NCBI GenBank assembly: GCA_019009955.1 | Contig: CM032229.1 | Location: 82,035,001 to 82,099,000, forward strand | Origin: Riptortus pedestris | Taxonomy: Eukaryota > Arthropoda > Insecta > Hemiptera > Alydidae | DNA length: 64,000 nucleotides | Direction of reading: 5' to 3' | Part shown: in pieces, positions 11,093 through 22,486 of the stretch | Layout: the number at the start of each line of letters is the position of its first letter | How positions within the stretch are numbered: the first letter of the stretch is position 1 | Notes under the pieces: model-generated | Database searches by the model: none | What the model saw: only the letters and a program-made list of their open reading frames with translations | Told to the model about the DNA's origin: nothing | Position numbers and translations under genes: made by a program

Positions 11093-12385
11093 ATAATTTC
11101 GTCTAAATTCAATTAATTTTTAAATTTCAAAACGAATAGTTCCAAAATACTGGCACAACCTTATTTATTTATTTTAAAAAAAAAAACGACCTAAGTTGGC
11201 CACTACCCCCATAAATAACTTTGTTCATTATGGAAGCTTTAATGACAGTGGGATGTTTAATCATTGTTGTTGCATAGTTAGTCTATAGATAGAGAGATAT
11301 TTTAGAGTTGAGTATCTCTTGGGTATAAAGGTCAACCAATAAACAGATCCTCAAGCCCCTGAGGTAACCTGGGTCGTTTTAGATAATGGTCTCTCAAGTT
11401 TATTAATACTTCCCCTCGTGAATATTAAAGAACAACTTGCCCCAAGCGAATGAACATCAGCATTTTCTACAGGGCAATACTCTTAATGCTACTCCCATAC
11501 ACTAGAGTTACCTCTTATTTAGAATTACAATTTCACTTATTAATCTGAAAATTAACTTAATTGCTAGTGATTTAACCAAAAATATTATATGATCTTTGTA
11601 ACTTTATTAAAGAAAATCGGAACTAAAACAAGGTATTTGCCATCGAATGTTTTCAGCAGTCGCAAGAAACTTGTTGTTGAAGTTCTGCTAACAAATATTT
11701 ATTTATGAATTATAGCCTGCATTCATCATTTAGTATGAAATAATGAGAATAGTAATTTTAAATCAACAAGATTATTAAAATAAGCAATATAAACAATTCT
11801 TAACATTTTAGTAAATCAGGTTAAAAATGTTTCTAATTTATTACAAAAGAAATAATAATTTGCCAAATATTGAGAGAAATTGTACTTTACACCAAAGAAA
11901 AGAATTATGGAAGATGAGTAACAATCCTGTAAGAAAGAATAATCTTTTTCTTTATTACAAAATTTGCTTAGTAAAAACTTTAATTCTTAGAAAAGGTGGC
12001 TCTATAAAACCTCCTAACCATAGTAAAAAATACCTTGGAAATAGGCGAAACGTTTTTATTAAGTTAAATATTGTGTTAATAAAACAAAAAAAATGCGTAT
12101 TAACAGAAAAATGATGGTGCTGTCTGTTTCAAAACCAAAGTTTTTTCAGTAGCAATTATCAACAATAAGAAATATATGCTAAGGTGAATATATGTCATCA
12201 ATAAATCCGAGAATTATAGGAATATGCCAGGGAGAGAGAAGGAGAAACAGATGTTTTTATAGGACTACAACACGACACCGATCTTTTCCGTCTACAATCT
12301 CAGATTAGATTCGCAATTTAAACAGTAAGGTAAAATATAAATATTATTATCCTCGGAAAGCTCCTTGCAAATTTGCAAGACAAAA
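11093..12385. other. Unassigned; one lysine-rich open frame
   Basis: An open frame of 95 codons at 11827-12114 (+) is rich in Lys and Asn, reflecting base composition, and shows no domain. A perfect 16-bp palindrome, CTTGCAAATTTGCAAG, sits at 12364-12379, next to the family B copy. Nothing else is recognised. Confidence 0.4.
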
Positions 12386-12921
12386 AGTTAGTCACGCGGG
12401 CTGCGTTAAATAAGCAGATTCCCCACGTTATCTCTAAACGTAAGGTTAAATGAGAACCATATTTGGTTTATAAATAAAATGCTTCATAATATAACAGCTT
12501 GTTGTTATTATGACATGAGTTGGAGGGGGGTTTACTGAAGGCCGAAAACTAATAAATGCAAAGATCTCATTTAATAATAAAGATAGTGAAAAAACGTACG
12601 TAACAACATTATAGAACATTTCATTTTCAATAAGATTGGTTCTATACAGGTTTTCGATCGTACGTATAATAACGGAGATATTTCGAATTTTCGAAATTCC
12701 CCTCTTCTAAACTCCCGACCTTTAGTTATCATGAAACGCCTATATATAAAGTTTGGTTACGATCAAATAATAATAAAGGCCGCTAGACTATATTTATAAT
12801 TTTGAACGAACCACATTTTTGTGATCTACTAGGTAAGATCGATGAACATTTGCGATGAAAATTTCTCGAAAATCTCGTCATGAATACGACCTAGCTATTC
12901 CCTCAAGGGAAATCTACTAAA
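12386..12921 (+). mobile_element. Family B element, complete deletion derivative
   Basis: The left end is GTTAGTCACGCGGGCTGCG (normally GTCCGTCACGCAGGGGCTG) after CAAAAA, then AAGCAGATTCCCC. The right end is CCCTCAAGGGAAATCTACTAAAA. The internal marks AATAACGGAGATATTTCGAA and TTTTGAACGAACC...GATCTACTAGGTA are in the usual order. The TA tract is reduced to a few repeats. No open frame is present. Confidence 0.85.
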
Positions 12922-14031
12922 ACAGGGAGGAACAAGAATTGAGGTTAAGCCCAGTTGGTTTTATACAGTTGACATCGGCGATGAAATTCTAATGCCGGGT
13001 TTTTCGAAATTGTAGATCCTAACAGTACTCTCGATGAACAGAGATCTATAGATGCCAAGAAAGGGCATAACTTACCGTAATGTAGTAAAACACATTTGAC
13101 TATAATAATAATTTATCAAAAACTGTTTTGTGCTGAATAACTACTATATAAAAGTTTTACATCTTCTTAGAGTACCTATTTTGAGCTTTTCCCTCTAGAA
13201 ATGAAAATTTTCTAATTACGTCAGAACAGTTACTAATCTTTTGTAGGAAAACCAATTTCCAGTCTTGTTGTAAGTTACATTGTAGTCCTTGATAATATCT
13301 GAGTTAGTATACTGAGCTCCATAAGCCTCCACTAATAAGAGGAAAAGAATGTCTCTAATAATTAAGTTCAATTATTTAGAGATCTTATTTGTTCTCTTAT
13401 CAGAGTGAGGATTAGAGGAAGTCACTCTGTGGGAAAGAATATGGCCTTTATTGTGGACCATTCTGCTTCGAAGCAAGTATAGACCTTCATTAGCCCTAAT
13501 GAGGTACTTTGTTTATAGGTACTTTACTTTCTGCTCTTTCTGTTCAAAAGTTTATGGAATAGAAAGGCAAATGGTTGTTGCTTTATTTCCAGACATAAAT
13601 TTGTCTTATAAAATAGAATGGCCAGCAAGTACTGGCTATTTCAAGATGGTATTGCTTTCATTTCTTACACAAGGAACTCCAATAGTTTCTCGTGTTTCTT
13701 CTTCTTCTTAGAATGACTCTAATTCTAAATAATAAACGCTGTTAAGCCATTCAGGGCTTCATAAAGTAGAAACGATGATTTTGTGAATATTGCATCAATA
13801 TTTGATTGACAGATTTATTATTAATGTTATATACGATAAGAATTATATGGGGTGGTTCGATAATTAATGTCGTTTTATCTGATAAGATTCTTTGAAATGC
13901 ATATTTCAGGAAGTACTGATTGCGTGGCTTTGATTATATTATACTACTTTAAAGATTAGACTTTGGACTATGTCCAGTAAATAACTGAGTCTAATTAGTA
14001 AACAACAAGTTGGTTAAAAATTCAGTTGAAA
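12922..14031. other. Unassigned; 86-codon open frame
   Basis: An open frame at 13451-13711 (+, 86 codons) has no recognised domain and no neighbours that would support a gene. The rest is featureless. Confidence 0.4.
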
Positions 14032-14655
14032 ATGGACAATCAAAGAGAGCATTATCGGCATATTTTATTTATATCAAAGAGATCATTATCGGCATATTTG
14101 TTATTTATATAACATTATCGGCATATTTATTTTACTTCCGAAAGGGCAAAATGCGCTACAAGCTCGGAAAAAAAATATGTGAAGTTTATGGTGAGGACTG
14201 TCTTACTGATCGCCAGTGACAGCGTTGGTTTGCTCGCTTTCGCCCTGGAAATTTTAATGTGCAAGATGCACCACATACTGGTCGTACAACCACTACTGAT
14301 GACGACAAAATAAAGGCGTTTATCGAAACCAACCGGCGTATGACAACTCGGGAGATAGCAGAGAAGCTCGACATATCGAATTCAACCGTTTACTTGCACT
14401 TAGAACAGCTTGGTTAAACTGAATGTTTGGGTTCCTCACGAATTAAAGGATATCCTCCTCACCAGACTCATTAACATATGCGACTCTTTGCTGAATCGTA
14501 ACGAAAAGGGCCAATTTTTAAAAAGAATCATAACGGGTGCTGAAAAATGGATTGTTTACGATAACTTAGTCCGAAGTAGATCACGGACCAAGCAAAATGA
14601 GCCCCAACAATCGACATCCAAAGCCGATATTCACCAATGTAATATTATTGTTGCT
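14032..14655 (+). pseudogene. mariner-family transposase, dead and 3' truncated
   Basis: The ATG at 14032 starts MDNQREHYRHILF, the classic mariner N-terminus. The HTH region follows: FRKGKMRYKLGKKICEVYGED (about 14138-14198, read discontinuously), QRWFARFRPGNFNVQDAP, GRTTTTDDDKIKAFIE, and RMTTREIAEKLDISNSTVYLH. A further frame (from about 14410) gives VWVPHELKD, ICDSLLNRNE and RIITGAEKWIVYDN. Defects: a TGA at 14217-14219 where the family has Cys before QRWF; a frameshift near 14412; and the first catalytic Asp of the IITGDEKW motif replaced by Ala. The frame ends at 14656-14658 before the other two catalytic acids. The N-terminus is also disrupted by a local triplication. It is non-functional. 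Confidence 0.88.
14050..14128 (+). repeat. Local triplication inside the mariner N-terminus
   Basis: The 16-mer CATTATCGGCATATTT occurs at 14050-14065, 14084-14099 and 14113-14128, with short A+T-rich spacers. In an intact mariner this stretch is present once, so this is a later tandem expansion inside the pseudogene. Confidence 0.85.
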
Positions 14656-14658
14656 TAA

Positions 14659-15141
14659 TAAATAATATAGTAATTGAGATAGTATACATTAACATACAAA
14701 AAATTTACAATAAGAATTCCATACAAGGAAGAAGAACAGTCATAATAATCATCACGATAATCGGTCGAAAACATTATAAAATTCTTCTAATAAATTCTGT
14801 TATTTACAAATTGTACACCACAGGGGCAGTACAATAAAAATTGTTTAATTAAGTCAAAAGGAAATTATTATAATACTACTTAGAGCGAAGAGAATTTAAT
14901 TTTACTAGTATGAAGCTCTTTAAAAATAATATTTTCTGTGAACCCTCTCTTCAAATAATAATAAAACTTATGAAGTTTATTACAGCTGTTAACCGCCCAG
15001 TCCAAATAAAGCTCGTGACAAAAGTAAATAGAGTTCTATATAAATATGTCCACATCTTATAATTTTTGGAGGAAAAATAAAATCACCTTTAAATTTAAAA
15101 TAAAGGTTACACATTATAAGGTGAAAGATACTAATAAAAAA
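14659..15141. other. Unassigned A+T-rich sequence
   Basis: Nothing recognised. No mariner inverted terminal repeat is evident after the truncated transposase. Confidence 0.4.
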
Positions 15142-15886
15142 AGTCCGTCACGCAGGGGCTGCTTAAACTAAGCAGATTTCCCTCGTGAAGTTCAGTAATA
15201 GTGAAGTTTAGTAATAATAATACTGGTAACACAACAACACCTTGAATAAATACAAACGGAAATAAGAAATGTTTCATCCAATTTCAATAACCTGCTGACA
15301 GGAAGCGTTAGGTTAGAAATGTAAACAAACTGGTCGGTCCGCCTCAGAAAGAAAAACAATTACTGAAATATATCAGAACACATTAATTTTATTGAGAAAT
15401 ATTTACTATATCTAGTCCTGTAATTAATAATGAGTCAGAATAATTGTTATCTCAATCAATAAAATGTTAGTAGTCCAAAACTTTAAGATGGGAGGGGGGG
15501 AGTCACCAGGACATATTTGCATGTACCTCGTATAATAAAGGTCTCTTGAATACAATTTTTGGTATTTAAACTTCCAATAATGTGATTTATTATGTGGCAG
15601 AGTATTGTTTACGTAACATTTGTTATATTCAAGATAGAGAATAAACGTATATAACAATATTTATAGTAAATTTAATTTGCAATAAGATTGGTTATATACA
15701 ATTTTTCGATCCAATGCATAATAACGGAGGTATTTCGAATTTTCGAAAATCCCCCCCTCTAAACCCCCCCTCCCTCTGGCCCGATTTCAGCCATTAACGA
15801 ACTTGATCTGTTTTTTTACTTAAAACAGTTAAATATCGAGTTTCGTAACGATCAAACAAAAATTGCGTCCGCTAGAGCGTTAACAG

Positions 15887-15938
<52 letters not shown>

Positions 15939-16059
15939 AACGGACCTCATTTTCATAATCTCCTGGGTAGGATCGATGGACATTTTAAGAAATTTTTCGA
16001 AAATCGCGTCATGAGTACGACCTCAATAGCTGATTTCCCTGAAGGGAAATCTGCTAAAA
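15142..16059 (+). mobile_element. Family B element, reference full-length copy
   Basis: The left end follows an A-run: GTCCGTCACGCAGGGGCTGC (a CGCAG-GGG-CTGCG hairpin in the best copies), then ACTAAGCAGATTTCCCTCG. The order of internal marks is a CAAACGG block, a GGGAGGGGGGGAGT tract, GTATTTAAACTTCCAATAA, GCAATAAGATTGGTT, TTCGAATTTTCGAA, CCGATTTCAGCCATTAACGA, AATATCGAGTTTCGTAACGA, a TA tract (15891-15934), TTTTGAACGGACCTCATTTT, and GTCATGAGTACGACCTCAAT. The right end is GATTTCCCTGAAGGGAAATC then TGCTAAAA. The core is 918 bp. There is no coding capacity, so mobilisation would need a partner. Confidence 0.85.
15891..15934. repeat. (TA)n microsatellite inside family B
   Basis: A pure TA run at the fixed internal position of the element, between GACAA and TTTTGAACGG. 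Confidence 0.95.
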
Positions 16060-16063
16060 GACG

Positions 16064-16278
16064 TCCAATTTTTCACAAGTGCTTTATTTCAGCGCTAAGT
16101 GCTTTCAAAGACTATTGCCACCATCTTCAGAGCTACATATAAAAACCATGATATTAACATGATTAATGTCTCTGTTGTAATGTATATAGATTTTATTGAC
16201 GTTGTTGTTTCTATGTGTAGCTCTGAAGATGGAGACAAAGCGCTTAGCGCTGAAATAAAAAACTTGTGAAGAATTGGA
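16064..16278. mobile_element. Foldback / MITE-like inverted repeat
   Basis: The left arm (TCCAATTTTTCACAAGTGCT, TTTCAGCGCTAAGTGCTTT, CATCTTCAGAGCTACA) is matched by the reverse complement of the right arm ending at TTGTGAAGAATTGGA. The arms are about 65-75 bp around a short A+T-rich centre. It begins 4 bases after the right end of the family B copy. No open frame and no clear target duplication are present. Confidence 0.7.
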
Positions 16279-16419
16279 TTTTTTCTCTCCAAGGAAATAT
16301 AGATCAGTTTGTTAATTGAGTCTATTTCAAAAAGTGTGTATGGCACATCATCTTCAGGCAGTTTCGACAATTATTCGTGTAAAACTGTTGTAAATTGAGT
16401 GGGTGGTGAGAATGTGGGG

Positions 16420-16866
16420 TTTTCCCTTAAAGGAAATCAGTTATAGAGGTTGTTGAAAAACTTCCACAAAACTCGGTATTTCACCGTTTAACAGAAAACT
16501 TAAGATTATATTAGATAGTGTTTTAAAACTACCATGGGTTGGAATAGTTTAAAATTTGAAATATCTCGCTAACTACTAATTGTATGTAATAAATGATGTT
16601 GGAATTTTTATTTCTACAACCATTGTTCTAAACATGTTTTCTCTGTTATGAATATTAATGTAGTTATATGTACTTTTTTGGTTTCACTCTTTTTTATACA
16701 ACCTCTTCTGCTCATTCGATTTTCACTTACCGAGTATTTCCGATACATCGCAAGTCCAACTAATACTTTAATTACTCATAGAGAATAGCTTGTGAAATGG
16801 ATGACCAGTAAGACATTCCAACAAGTTTGAAAACCTGCTTAGTTATGCAGCCCCTGTGTGACGAAC
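16420..16866 (-). mobile_element. Family B element, degraded short copy (minus)
   Basis: The left edge TTTTCCCTTAAAGGAAATCA with TTATAGAGGTTGT is the family B right terminus in reverse. The right edge CCTGCTTAGTTATGCAGCCC with CTGTGTGACGAAC is the left terminus in reverse. The inside is strongly diverged apart from a GAAATATCTCGCTAA-like trace. Confidence 0.7.
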
Positions 16867-17439
16867 TATTTATTTATTTGACCAGTTAACGTAAAATATC
16901 AATGAACGCGGCCTCCGAATTGAATAGGTAAGGTTGTGAAGAATTTATCCTTTCGGTTTGTTATCAGTTAAGGTTTGAATGCTACCAGTTAGATCCTCTG
17001 AGGAAAGTTTGTGAAAGGAAGAGAAGTAGAAGAAAATAAAGAGTGTAGAGTGTTTTATTTGTTTTTAGATAGAGAGTGAGAGAGAAAGCCTATAAGTTAG
17101 CGCCCTGCTCCCAAGAGGCAGGACATATGCACTAGGAACCTTGGTAGCAGTCCAACTCTACCCACACACATCCGTCCATTGATTCTTAAACGGCAGGGTT
17201 CTATCTACAATATTTCCTTATTTCAGGCCACAACTCTCACTGGTTTTTTTCCCCATCTCTTTTCTAAGGCATATTTCAACCCAAACCTACAAACATTGCT
17301 ATATCATTATTCTTTCCCTGAGTCCTTTAAACGGAAATACTACATTGCATCTGTTAAAAAAAATGGTATTATTTTCTTATATATTTCCCAATTAGTTCAT
17401 TAAAATCCCAATAGCAGAATGTGGTCAATATTATATTTC
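16867..17439. other. Unassigned
   Basis: No gene or repeat is recognised. A 74-codon frame at 17179-17403 (+) has no domain. Confidence 0.4.
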
Positions 17440-17561
17440 TTTTAGCAGATTTACATCAAGGGAAATCAGCTATTGAAGTCGTACTCATGACGGGATTTCT
17501 GAATATTTTCACAAATGTCCATCGATCCTACCTCACGATCACGAAAATGAGGTGAGTTCAA

Positions 17562-17631
<70 letters not shown>

Positions 17632-18460
17632 CACACTCACACAAACATAATATTTGTCCTTTACCATTATAGCGGTAGCAATTTTTGTTTGTTCGTTGCC
17701 AAACTCGATATTTAAACGCTCTATGTAAAACTAAAGATGAAGTTGGTTAACCGCTGAAATCGGACCAGTTGGAGGGGGGGTGTGTTTAGAGGGAGGAATT
17801 TTGAAATTTGAATTGAAAAATAGTTTAAAACAAATCTTATAGCAAATTAAATTTACTGTGAATTTTGTCATATACATTTATCATGAATATTAACCGAGAT
17901 ATCTCCATTTTGTAGTTCTCAACCTTCAGGAAACCCCGACTCCTACTCATGTCACAAAATAATATTCTTTTATATAATAAACCACTTTATTAAAAGCTTA
18001 AATCCAAATAATTATTTTATTAGTAATTAATTATTAATTTATTGTACGAGGTACATGCAAATACGTTCTGTTGATTGCCCCCAGCCCCGTCATAATTCAT
18101 CCACTACTAAAATTTGAGTGATTGAGATAAAAATTATTCTGATTCATTACAAACTACAGTACTAAATATAGTGAATAGTTTTTAGTAAAATTAATATCAT
18201 ATATTTCATTAATTGTTTTTATTTTTGGTGAATAATATCTCTATGTATCTGTTCAGCTGTAAGCGGTTGGCTCACCTGTTAGTTTACAATTCAGACGCTT
18301 TCGTTGGGAGGTTATTAAAATTGACTGAATCATTTCACATTATCATTTGTATTTATACACTTAATATTCACGACAGCCTTTTGTTGTCTTTTTGTAGATT
18401 TATCTATTGCAGAACCACGTGGGAAATCTGCTTAGTTTGCGCAGCCCCTGCGTGACGGAC
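17440..18460 (-). mobile_element. Family B element, long copy (minus)
   Basis: Starts TTTTAGCAGATTTACATCAA and ends GGGAAATCTGCTTAGTTTGC-GCAGCCCCTGCGTGACGGAC followed by a G and a T-run. It carries all the internal marks of the 15142 copy in reverse order, including the TA tract (17565-17621, here extended by a CA tract to 17646) and GTACGAGGTACATGCAAATA. It is about 1.0 kb with no coding capacity. Confidence 0.85.
17565..17646. repeat. (TA)n then (CA)n array inside family B
   Basis: A TA run to 17621 passes into an AC-rich run to about 17646, at the usual microsatellite position of the element. Confidence 0.95.
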
Positions 18461-19187
18461 GTTTTTGTTTTAGATTTGAAGTGAACTTTTCGAAATGTCT
18501 GAAGAAATATTGGAATTTAAGAATGTAAGAGAACCAAAAGTACTGTTTACTCAGCAGTGAATTTGCTATAAAAGTATGCCTGTTTTGATATTCCACTAGT
18601 CACAAATGAAATCGCGCCAAGAGCCGCTGTCGCACTGATGAAATGCTTCTAGATACATTTCCCGCTGATTGTAACATAATCGTTTTCATATCGTGTATTA
18701 ACGACTGCTGAAATCGACAGGTCTTTTCTCTTGCCTTCCTTCTCTAGAGTTATATGAGTCTCCCAATTAATTTAGTATAAATTATGACAATAGGAGCATT
18801 ACCCGCAGGCATTTTAATTTTTACACCATGCTTCTTAATGTTTCGTATGCATAAATGAGAGTTATGTTAGCTTTAATGGGCCTCAGTTTGTTGAATGCCG
18901 ATATCTCGATTCGGAGATTCCGAGAAGAAGGTTTGTACTAATGGCTAATTCCAGTGAACGGTTTGTTGATAGAGATTACTGTAACTCCAATGTATTTGGA
19001 TGGCGATATCAATCCGTTGGCCTTTCGCCCATGATATTGTCAAATGTCAAATCGTATTCATGAAATCTTCCTTTTCAACAAAACCTTCTTCTTTACACTG
19101 ATCCATATCTTATCTCCAGGAAGTCTTGACATAGTTGCTCGACACGTCCTTTCATTATCCTTTATATTATTATTAAATTATTTTTTT
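18461..19187. other. Unassigned
   Basis: Nothing recognised in about 0.7 kb. The frames are short. Confidence 0.4.
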
Positions 19188-19615
19188 AATCGTTTTATGT
19201 TAAAAAAAAGTTCGTTAATGGCTGAAATCGGACAAGAGGGAGGGCGGAGGGGTTTAGAGGGGGAGAATTTTGAAAATTCGAAATATCTTCGTTTCTATGA
19301 GTCGGATCGAAAACTTGTGTAAAACCAATCCTATTGCAAATTAAATTTACTAGAAATATTGTTATGTATAATTATTCTCTAACTTGAATATTAACTGAGA
19401 TATTTGCATTTTTATTAAGTGTGCGCTGATATTGGACGTGATGAGATCAGCTGATGTCGGCTCTATTCATGACTCCGCCGTTTCCGTAACTGTTTGGCTC
19501 TCGTCAAAATGGTTTAGAGACTCGTTACTACTACTGTTACTAGTATTTAGATTTCTTTGTTGTAAAACTTCATGTGGGAAATCTGCTTAGTTTACGCAGC
19601 CCCAGTGTGACGGAC
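19188..19615 (-). mobile_element. Family B element, truncated at its right side (minus)
   Basis: Contains GTTCGTTAATGGCTGAAATC, a GGAGGGCGGAGGGG tract, TTCGAAATATCTTCG, CCTATTGCAAATTAAATTT and the left terminus reversed: GGGAAATCTGCTTAGTTTAC then GCAGCCCCAGTGTGACGGAC and a T-run. The TA tract and the right hairpin terminus are missing. About 170 bp of unrelated, slightly GC-richer sequence sits at 19425-19560. Confidence 0.8.
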
Positions 19616-19799
19616 TTTTTTATTTGTTCGGTCCATATTCCTACATAGCCGTTTCTCTCATATGCCCGTATAAATCAAACACCTTACAACTCTGTCCTAT
19701 GGGTTTCTTTTTACGGGTTTCTTGACTTGACGGTACCACTGACAATATTTCTTTGTAGTTGAACTATTTGTGTCAAGGAACTCACATCTTTTAAGTAAT

Positions 19800-20470
19800 A
19801 GTGTTTTATAGAGTGATTGTGTTAGAGCACTTTGGCGAACCTTTGGAGTTCATATCTTTACTCCATCTCGATATCAATCCTTTTCAGTTGTTAGTGGAAT
19901 TGTATAACATATATATCCCCTTACACCTAGCATCATCACTCCTTAAGTTCTATCAATCAGCAAATGGTTATTGTAGTTCTTTCACATCCTCTTGGGGACC
20001 AGATTTTTAGTAGAAGTAGAACGTGTACACACTCCATTATATCTCCGTGTGACGTATAGTCAATGTGTTTCTATAATCGCCAAAGCGAAGCGAAAGCTAC
20101 TTCCAATCTTAGCATTGAAGTCTCCTATCACAATCTCAAGTACATGCAGTTGAATACTTTAAACTTCGCTGGACGATACGTTTTCTTCCGCTCTGTTTTT
20201 CATTGGTGCATATACGTTTTGGTAATCATCAGAACTTTTCTTCTCAATTCTGGCAGGGGTGAGATTGAAACAGAAAAATAACATTCTGACAGTGGAACTT
20301 ACTACGTAGGCTTCACTTTAATTGAGTTCATACCTTCACCTTTACAAGAACGTTTACTGAACCACTTAGGATTTACTGATGCCCGACAAACTTTCTTCTA
20401 GTCTGTCTGTTATTTTAAGAATGTAACTCTTAAATTCATTTACCGCCATTGAACATTCCATGTGCCAACT
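19800..20470 (-). pseudogene. LINE endonuclease (APE-type) remnant, antisense
   Basis: On the minus strand KVGTWNV is read at about 20452-20475, the conserved start of the apurinic-type endonuclease domain of RTE/CR1-like LINEs. Further along come VYAPMKNRAEENVSSSEV (about 20165-20220) and, after one stop, VIGDFNAKIGS (about 20100-20135), the catalytic core in which Asp and Asn bind the scissile phosphate and metal. A weak WSPRG motif follows near 19990. Frameshifts and stops are numerous, so the gene is dead. No reverse transcriptase follows on the same strand. The order TWNV, YAP, GDFNA matches the family. Confidence 0.7.
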
Positions 20471-20475
20471 TTATT

Positions 20476-21129
20476 TGTCCTTTATACAACCAAACTCTGT
20501 TCCTAGGTTGGGCTCTAAATCTTGTTAGTTCTATGTACAACCGTGATTAACCTTGAAGAACCTGTTAAGAACCCCGCCTGTACACTGTGATGCAACTCAA
20601 TAGGGGGGTGGTGGGCGCTTTGGCTAACCCGAAACTTCTCATGTAACTTTGGTGCTGAATGTCATTTATCTATTCCTTTTCTTAAAAAAATAATGTTGGA
20701 TATTAAAAAAAAAAAAAGTATTAAAGGAACTTGTTTAAATTAAATTATTCCAAAAGAAAACAGACCTCATCAACTCACAACTTAAATTGCGGCTAAAAAA
20801 TACACTCTAAAGGAAATAACAGTTAAACAGTTTCGGTAAAGGATCGAAATCAATTTGAAATTTAAATCTTCCGGGCTCTTAAGCACCAAATGCAGATGCT
20901 TTGATTTGCTTAAGCATTCTGTTTTCCTGCAGATACTCATAATATGAATCGCACCATTACTGAGCAATCCAGCTATTTACTATACAAAATAAACATAGTT
21001 AATATCCACGAGAAACATTTACTTTATTCATGAGATGAACATCTTGTTTCTAATTTCACGATTGATTATGAATTTAGGTTAGTATAATAGTACTTCGTAA
21101 AGTGACAGTCTGATATATTTTACGTTTTA

Positions 21130-21137
<8 letters not shown>
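20476..21137. other. Unassigned
   Basis: Nothing recognised apart from A-runs near 20685-20720, and a TA tract that starts at about 21138. Confidence 0.4.

Positions 21138-21182
<45 letters not shown>
21138..21182. repeat. (TA)n microsatellite, left of a MITE
   Basis: A pure TA run that is interrupted by the inverted-repeat element at 21183-21510 and resumes on its other side. Confidence 0.95.

Positions 21183-22408
<1,226 letters not shown>

Positions 22409-22481
<73 letters not shown>
22409..22481. repeat. (CA)n then (TA)n array
   Basis: ACACAC from about 22409 to 22431, then ATATAT to about 22481, directly after the TIR element. Confidence 0.95.

Positions 22482-22486
<5 letters not shown>

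Noticed and set aside
15142..16059. Calling family B an ordinary Helitron
   Set aside because: It has a subterminal hairpin, but no 5'-TC start, no CTRR 3' end, and the hairpin palindrome is almost terminal. The shared inverted AGCAGATTTCCC between the ends is also atypical.
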